DNA from: Paracoccaceae bacterium
GTDB lineage: Bacteria; Pseudomonadota; Alphaproteobacteria; Rhodobacterales; Rhodobacteraceae
Assembly (NCBI GenBank): GCA_902525995.1
Contig: CABZJG010000044.1
Coordinates: forward strand, 1 to 11,206
Length of the DNA: 11,206 nt
Direction: 5' to 3'
The position numbers and the translations under genes were made by a program. Positions 7,620-11,206 of the stretch are shown here, piece after piece (the stretch's first letter is position 1; each line of letters opens with the position of its first letter). Below the pieces are notes generated by a model. The model was given only the letters and a program-made list of their open reading frames with translations. It made no database searches and had not been told where the DNA came from.

Positions 7620-7647
7620 CTTGCGCATCGGCGGGTTTCGGTCTAAT
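7620..7647 (+). promoter_or_regulatory. Candidate promoter of the tRNA-Thr gene
   Basis: CTTGCG (7620-7625) and TCTAAT (7642-7647) are 16 bases apart and resemble the housekeeping -35 and -10 boxes of alphaproteobacteria (CTTGAC, TATAAT). The -10 ends 15 bases before the mature tRNA 5' end, so a short leader would be removed by RNase P. This is a match by eye only. Confidence 0.4.
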
Positions 7648-7662
7648 CACCCTGCCAATGAT

Positions 7663-7737
7663 GCCGCAGTAGCTCAGTGGTAGAGCGCACCCTTGGTAAG
7701 GGTGAGGTCGGGAGTTCAATCCTCCCCTGTGGCACCA
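7663..7737 (+). tRNA. tRNA-Thr (anticodon GGT), CCA encoded
   Basis: A full cloverleaf can be drawn. The acceptor stem GCCGCAG (7663-7669) pairs with CTGTGGC (7727-7733) with one G-T wobble. The D stem is GCTC/GAGC. The anticodon stem CACCC/GGGTG encloses the loop TTGGTAA with anticodon GGT at 7695-7697. The T stem GGGAG/CTCCC encloses TTCAATC. The discriminator A at 7734 is followed by an encoded CCA. GGT reads ACC and ACU threonine codons. The gene is divergent from the murA cluster and marks the border between that block and the LysR/dioxygenase cassette. Confidence 0.97.
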
Positions 7738-7824
7738 GCATCACCCCATCATAGCAATGCTCAGTAACCGTCCATTGTTAAGCTATACCAGTAAAGCGCC
7801 GGCCTAATCTAATGTGTTGCTACA
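7738..7824. other. Short intergenic stretch after the tRNA, with a small inverted repeat
   Basis: No gene is seen. TAATGT (7810-7815) and ACATTA (7822-7827) form a six-base inverted repeat around a six-base loop, and the right arm overlaps the stop codon of the LysR gene. The stem is AT-rich and lacks a T-run, so it is a poor match for an intrinsic terminator. No repeat of the tRNA 3' end, which would mark an integration site, is visible here. Confidence 0.4.
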
Positions 7825-8685
7825 TTAATTGTCGGTAAGCACTTCGATAAGCGCGTCCCATTGAGAGCGCGTGATTGCATCCGAGCCTGCGATGGCCCAG
7901 TAACTTTCATGGTGCTCCAAAATATCTTCACCAAGGCGTATCAAACGCCCGGCTGCAATATCCTCGGCACAAAGAGGTAGCGAGCCAAGAACCACCCCGG
8001 CACCTGCTTTCGCAGCCCCAAGGGCCGACAGGAACGTGTCAAATCGCACATTGGGCACTGGTGTTGTTGGGGTTCCAAAACGGCGCGACCAATCTGTCCA
8101 GTTTGGACGCGGCCCTGCGCAAGCGATGCGCGGCCACTCTGCCCAGTGCCCGCCATTTTCAGCCAATACAGGAGAGGCCAAAGGCGCAATCTGTTCTTTA
8201 AACAGTTGCATTTTATAAACATGCGGCCAGGCACCTGCCCCATAGCGAATGCCAATGACATCATCTGTTGGGGCGTCATGTGAGCCCAGAACCAATGACT
8301 GCACAGAAAGCTGCCCGCCCATAATTTTCTGGAGCCGCTTTAAGCGGGGCAGAAGCCATAAATTAATCATGGACTGGCTGGCAGAAAAGATCATCCGCCC
8401 TCGGATGGGCCCAAAAAGCGCTTCTGAACTTTGACGAAGGTTTCCAAACGCGACACGTATATGTGGCAGCCAAGCTTCGCCTTCGACAGTGAGTTCGATA
8501 GATCGGGCACCCCGGTAAAAAAGCTTTGTTCCCAAAAGTCTTTCAAGATGCCCGATGCGTTGGCTGATTGCGGATTGGGTTAATCCGGTTTCAGCCGCAG
8601 CTGCCGTGAAACTTCCACACCGAGCGGCAGCTTCAAAAGCGCGCACCCATTCCAGAGGTGGCATTTTGAAGAGCTGGCTAGACAT
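7825..8685 (-). CDS. LysR-family transcriptional regulator (GcvA-like)
   Basis: This is a 286-residue LysR-type regulator. An N-terminal winged helix-turn-helix occupies about residues 10-70. It includes F-E-A-A-A-R-C-G-S-F-T-A-A-A (17-30) and the recognition segment T-Q-S-A-I-S-Q-R-I-G-H-L-E (36-48). The opening P-P-L-E-W-V-R-A-F-E-A-A is typical of the GcvA branch. The rest is the usual periplasmic-binding-protein-like effector domain. The gene is divergent from the dioxygenase gene across 97 bases, the classic LysR arrangement, so it probably controls that operon and itself. A natural ligand would be the phosphonate substrate or a product, but this is inference. No strong ribosome site precedes ATG 8685, and the in-frame ATG at 8664 is no better. 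The longer start keeps the N-terminal extension common in the family. Confidence 0.92.
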   Translation of the reverse strand: MSSQLFKMPPLEWVRAFEAAARCGSFTAAAAETGLTQSAISQRIGHLERLLGTKLFYRGARSIELTVEGEAWLPHIRVAFGNLRQSSEALFGPIRGRMIFSASQSMINLWLLPRLKRLQKIMGGQLSVQSLVLGSHDAPTDDVIGIRYGAGAWPHVYKMQLFKEQIAPLASPVLAENGGHWAEWPRIACAGPRPNWTDWSRRFGTPTTPVPNVRFDTFLSALGAAKAGAGVVLGSLPLCAEDIAAGRLIRLGEDILEHHESYWAIAGSDAITRSQWDALIEVLTDN

Positions 8686-8725
8686 TAGGAAATCAAAGCC
8701 TCAGTAGGAAAATTCTTAATTTGAT

Positions 8726-8741
8726 CTTATGCATGAGTAAG
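8726..8741. promoter_or_regulatory. Candidate LysR operator between divergent genes
   Basis: CTTA (8726-8729) and TAAG (8738-8741) form a short inverted repeat around eight bases. It contains a T-N11-A core as expected for LysR-type binding sites. It lies roughly midway between the regulator and the dioxygenase gene. The match is short and made by eye, so chance is quite possible. Confidence 0.3.
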
Positions 8742-8782
8742 GCCATTCTGTCGATAAAAAAGCAATTATAAGGGCGTTACAC

Positions 8783-9934
8783 ATGGCATCTGTCACGATT
8801 GATCCATCGGGTGAATACCTGACCATCATAAATTCAACCGGCCGCCGTCGGTTTCATGCAATCTGGCTGCGTGACAATGCCAGCGACCCCCAGACGCGGG
8901 CGCCGGAAAATGGTCAGCGCCTGATTGCATTAAGGGATATTCCCCATGACATATCTATCACAAAAACTGATCTAAACGGCGATACTCTGGACGTCAGCTT
9001 TGCCCCCGAAGACAAGGTCGTGCGCTTTGATATCTCTTGGCTTGAAGAGCACGCCTATGATCAGGCACCATCGCGGCCACGTGGTTGGGTTGCACCAGAT
9101 ATTGAAATTTGGGATGCAGAGCTGACAGCCCATGTCCCCACAGGTGATTTTGAGACGCTTTTGCGCGGTGGTTCTGCGCTGTTGAACTGGCTTTCATTGG
9201 TGAACCGCTATGGGTTCGGTAAAGTCACTCACGGCCCTGTTAAGCCGGGGGCGCTGTTTCAAATCGTTGATCTCTTCGGTTACGTGCGTGAAACAAATTA
9301 CGGGCGGCATTTCGATGTTCGTACCGAAGTAAACCCGACCAACTTGGCCTTTACGGGTATGGGCCTTCAGGCGCATACGGACAACCCCTACCGCGATCCT
9401 GTTCCCACGGTTCAGATTCTCTATTGCCTTGAAAGCTCTGCTGCCGGAGGCGACAATATGGTGGTGGATGGGTTTGCTGCCGCCTTGCGTCTGCGTGAGG
9501 AAAATGAGGCCTATTTTAACGTATTGGCCAATTATTCGGCGCGCTTTGAATATGCAGGTGATCAAAGCGTCTGCCTAACGTCACGCCGCCCGATGATTGA
9601 ACTGGCTCCTGACGGCGAGTTGATTGCTGTTCGGTTCAACAACCGATCACTGACAGCAATCACTGATGTGCCGTTTGATAAAATGTCATTATATTATGCA
9701 GCCTACCGGCGTTTCGGCGAGATCATCGACAACCAAGAGATGGAGGTTACATTCCGCCTCAACCCGGGAGAGGCTTTTGTCGTGGACAACACCCGTGTTC
9801 TTCATGCCCGTAAAGGCTATTCCGGTCAAGGGTCGCGGTGGCTGCAAGGATGTTATGCCGATAAGGACGGGCTGCGGTCAACCTATGACGCCATGCGTCG
9901 AAACCAGAACAAGGATGCCGCGGATGAAGCCTGA
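8783..9934 (+). CDS. tmpA: Probable 2-(trimethylammonio)ethylphosphonate dioxygenase (TmpA-like; BBOX-like Fe(II)/2-oxoglutarate oxygenase)
   Basis: This 383-residue protein has the two-part layout of gamma-butyrobetaine dioxygenase. A small DUF971-like N-terminal domain (about 1-95) is followed by a TauD/TfdA double-stranded beta-helix. Iron ligands are His198 and Asp200 (H-T-D) and His341 (V-L-H-A-R). Arg352 in G-S-R-W is placed to bind 2-oxoglutarate. The N-terminal domain has W-L-R-D-N but lacks the zinc-binding cysteines of eukaryotic BBOX. By itself the sequence would be called a betaine hydroxylase. Its overlap with a TmpB/PhnZ-like HD oxygenase points instead to TmpA, which hydroxylates the carbon next to phosphorus of trimethylammonioethylphosphonate (known from Leisingera caerulea). 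AAGGG precedes the ATG. The family call is very secure; the substrate is inferred from context. Confidence 0.78.
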   Translation: MASVTIDPSGEYLTIINSTGRRRFHAIWLRDNASDPQTRAPENGQRLIALRDIPHDISITKTDLNGDTLDVSFAPEDKVVRFDISWLEEHAYDQAPSRPRGWVAPDIEIWDAELTAHVPTGDFETLLRGGSALLNWLSLVNRYGFGKVTHGPVKPGALFQIVDLFGYVRETNYGRHFDVRTEVNPTNLAFTGMGLQAHTDNPYRDPVPTVQILYCLESSAAGGDNMVVDGFAAALRLREENEAYFNVLANYSARFEYAGDQSVCLTSRRPMIELAPDGELIAVRFNNRSLTAITDVPFDKMSLYYAAYRRFGEIIDNQEMEVTFRLNPGEAFVVDNTRVLHARKGYSGQGSRWLQGCYADKDGLRSTYDAMRRNQNKDAADEA

Positions 9935-10511
9935 AATTGATAGGTTGACCCCTGACAACATCGTGGATTTCATCGGATCAATTTTCGACCGACGCGGCGG
10001 TGAGGAATATCTTGGAGAGCCCGTAAATATGGGTCAGCATATGCTGCAGGGGGCAACGATCGCCGAGCAAAATTGCCAGTCCGAAGAAATTATCGTCGGC
10101 GCTTTACTGCATGACATCGGGCACTTCACCAGCGAATTTGGCACCTTTACCATGAACGATACAGAGGACCGGCACCACGAAGACGCAGGTGCGGAGGTGC
10201 TAGAGCGGTTCTTTCCAAGTGTCGTAACAGATTGCGTGCGCTATCACGTTGCCGCAAAACGCTATCTCTGCGCCACGCGGCCTGAATATTTCCAAAGGCT
10301 TTCAGAAGCATCGGTTCATTCGCTCAACCTTCAAGGGGGCCCCATGACCCCTGCCGAAGTGGCTGAGTTTGAGAAAAATCCAAATCTCGATCATATTATT
10401 GCAGTTCGATATTTGGACGATGCGGGAAAAAGACCAAATATGGAAACTCCTGATTACTGGCATTTCGCCCCGATGGTGCAGCGCATGGTCGACCAATACA
10501 CGGCGCAATAA
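9924..10511 (+). CDS. tmpB: Probable TmpB-like mixed-valent diiron HD-domain oxygenase (phosphonate C-P bond cleavage)
   Basis: This is a 195-residue HD-domain protein. Metal ligands by comparison with PhnZ are His39, His63-Asp64 (L-L-H-D-I-G), His85 (H-H-E-D), His108 (R-Y-H-V) and Asp165 or Asp166. Tyr29 and Glu32 in Y-L-G-E lie upstream. From memory, PhnZ has Tyr24, Glu27, His34, His58, Asp59 and His80, and every one of these falls here with a constant offset of five. That set marks the oxygenase branch, not ordinary HD phosphohydrolases. The expected reaction is O2-dependent cleavage of the hydroxylated phosphonate to phosphate and glycine betaine. The ATG at 9924 has AAGGA eight bases upstream and overlaps the tmpA tail by 11 bases; the frame's longer upstream extension is inside tmpA and is not real. 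PhnZ itself, acting on aminoethylphosphonate, is the main alternative, but PhnY is a different oxygenase family. Confidence 0.8.
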   Translation: MKPEIDRLTPDNIVDFIGSIFDRRGGEEYLGEPVNMGQHMLQGATIAEQNCQSEEIIVGALLHDIGHFTSEFGTFTMNDTEDRHHEDAGAEVLERFFPSVVTDCVRYHVAAKRYLCATRPEYFQRLSEASVHSLNLQGGPMTPAEVAEFEKNPNLDHIIAVRYLDDAGKRPNMETPDYWHFAPMVQRMVDQYTAQ

Positions 10512-10668
10512 GCAGACCGCTGAGGCTATTTTATAGACTGGCAGAGGCCTAAGGGCTATAAGCCATAGCAGCAGGGCAGTAATATTTTGCCCCCGATTTT
10601 GCATTTCTTTTGGCCGCTCAGGCCCCAAAATCTTTGCCAAAAATCCCATAGCTTTAGAGGAGAATAAA
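10512..10668. other. Intergenic stretch with small inverted repeats
   Basis: No gene is seen. Three weak dyads occur: GGCT-ATA-AGCC near 10554-10564, GGGCA (10574-10578) with TGCCC (10588-10592), and TTTTGG (10608-10613) with CCAAAA (10625-10630), the last with an inner CC/GG and a bulge. None has the GC-stem plus T-run of a clear terminator. The spacing is long enough for a separate promoter for the next gene. Confidence 0.35.
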
Positions 10669-11079
10669 ATGAAAGCCACTGGTGGATGCTATTGCGGAGA
10701 AATTCGCTACGAAATAAACGGCGCTTTGCGGATTACCGCTCAATGTCATTGCCGTGAGTGTCAATATATCACTGGCGGCAACCCAGCTGTTTTCGCTGTG
10801 TTTTCCAAGGATGATTTCCAATATACCGCAGGCAAGATTGCAACTTTTAAGCGCCGTGATTTAGCAACGCCCGTGGTCCGGCATTTCTGTTCAAACTGCG
10901 GAACAGCCATCGGCAACAAAAGCCCGACAAACCCAAATTTAATGATCGTAAAGATTGGCATGTTTGACGATCAAAGCTTTTTCACACCAATGCTTGCTAT
11001 TTTCACCTGTGACAAGCAATCGTATCATTATATCCCCGAGGGCATTCCTGCCTTTGAGAAGCGTAGAGAGAAAAGCTAG
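10669..11079 (+). CDS. GFA/CENP-V domain zinc protein
   Basis: This 136-residue protein fills a single GFA (glutathione-dependent formaldehyde-activating enzyme-like, PF04828) domain. The zinc cysteines are all present: Cys7 and Cys9 (G-G-C-Y-C-G), Cys26, Cys28 and Cys31 (C-H-C-R-E-C) and Cys74 and Cys77 (F-C-S-N-C-G-T). Length is normal. A strong ribosome site, AGAGGAGA, ends five bases before the ATG. Few members have a proven reaction, and many probably bind zinc or glutathione adducts without acting on formaldehyde. It follows tmpB by 157 bases on the same strand, so co-transcription is possible but not shown. A link to formaldehyde from glycine-betaine demethylation is attractive but speculative. 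The family assignment is secure; the function is not. Confidence 0.88.
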   Translation: MKATGGCYCGEIRYEINGALRITAQCHCRECQYITGGNPAVFAVFSKDDFQYTAGKIATFKRRDLATPVVRHFCSNCGTAIGNKSPTNPNLMIVKIGMFDDQSFFTPMLAIFTCDKQSYHYIPEGIPAFEKRREKS

Positions 11080-11091
11080 ATGACCTAAAAA

Positions 11092-11206
11092 TCAGGCGAT
11101 GTCTGCAATAAAGGGCCGTCTTTCCTTTACCCTTTTGTGCAGTTTTGACCGGCGCTCTTCTTTTTTCACCGAAATAAGACTATGCTTGATCTCATCAGAA
11201 CCAATA
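11092..11206 (-). CDS. Possible C-terminal end of a gene running off the right edge
   Basis: A minus-strand frame is open from the right edge for 37 codons to a TGA at 11092-11094, 12 bases from the convergent GFA gene. The fragment is highly charged, with a run of Lys, Arg and Glu around K-K-E-E-R-R-S-K and a tail ending F-I-A-D-I-A. It looks more protein-like than the other frames here. I do not recognise it. A plus-strand frame from an ATG at 11100 is also open to the edge but has no ribosome site. Confidence is limited because only a short tail is visible. Confidence 0.35.
   Translation of the reverse strand, partial: IGSDEIKHSLISVKKEERRSKLHKRVKERRPFIADIA

Noticed and set aside
7717..7740. 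Phage or island attachment site at the tRNA 3' end
   Set aside because: I found no second copy of the tRNA 3' sequence and no integrase in the window.
9666..9923. Upstream extension of the HD-domain frame
   Set aside because: It lies wholly inside the dioxygenase gene in another frame; the ribosome site and homologue length both support the start at 9924.
8783..9934. Carnitine synthesis gamma-butyrobetaine dioxygenase
   Set aside because: Not excluded on sequence alone, but overlap with the PhnZ/TmpB-like gene makes a phosphonate role more likely; no carnitine genes are nearby.
9924..10511. Ordinary HD phosphohydrolase or nucleotide pyrophosphohydrolase
   Set aside because: The upstream Tyr-x-x-Glu pair and the ligand spacing match the PhnZ/TmpB oxygenase branch, and the partner gene is an iron oxygenase.
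11100..11206. Plus-strand frame starting at ATG 11100
   Set aside because: No ribosome site and a composition unlike a protein; the minus-strand frame is the better candidate.

Overview
The window looks like a chromosome segment of a marine Roseobacter-group alphaproteobacterium (Rhodobacteraceae). Two things point there. The order murA - DUF2948 - hisD - UPF0262 - low-molecular-weight phosphatase on one strand is, from memory, a conserved Rhodobacterales block. The best matches I can recall for the right-hand genes are also Roseobacter proteins. I see no insertion sequence, CRISPR array, integrase or phage gene.

Layout, left to right. Bases 1-139 hold no gene I can support. A minus-strand lipoprotein gene (140-682) is divergent from a plus-strand pair: a cytochrome P450 (808-2169) and an alpha/beta-hydrolase of the esterase D/Esterase-PF00756 type (2246-3256). 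The P450 start codon lies inside a perfect 10-bp inverted repeat. The hydrolase converges, 14 bases apart, on a six-gene minus-strand cluster (7577 down to 3271): a 52-residue basic protein, murA (peptidoglycan precursor synthesis), a DUF2948 protein, hisD (last step of histidine synthesis), a UPF0262 protein and a low-molecular-weight protein-tyrosine-phosphatase-like protein. Most junctions are short or overlapping, so these are probably co-transcribed. A tRNA-Thr(GGT) gene (7663-7737) reads divergently from that cluster.

To the right of the tRNA lies a catabolic cassette: a LysR-type regulator (7825-8685, minus) divergent from two overlapping plus-strand genes. The first (8783-9934) resembles gamma-butyrobetaine dioxygenase. 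The second (9924-10511) is a short HD-domain protein. Their pairing, and the metal and substrate residues of the HD protein (a Tyr-Glu pair upstream of the HD motif with the spacing known from PhnZ), argue that they are TmpA and TmpB. That pathway hydroxylates 2-(trimethylammonio)ethylphosphonate and then oxidatively cleaves it to phosphate and glycine betaine. Automatic annotation would probably call them a betaine hydroxylase and an HD phosphohydrolase. This is the most interesting content of the window. A GFA/CENP-V-fold zinc protein (10669-11079) follows on the same strand, and a likely minus-strand gene tail (11206-11092) converges on it at the right edge.

The functional story is a conserved housekeeping block flanked by two variable accessory sets: a P450/hydrolase pair of unknown substrate, and a regulated phosphonate-scavenging cassette that would supply phosphorus and a betaine in phosphate-poor seawater. 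All functional calls come from reading motifs by eye; no database search was run.
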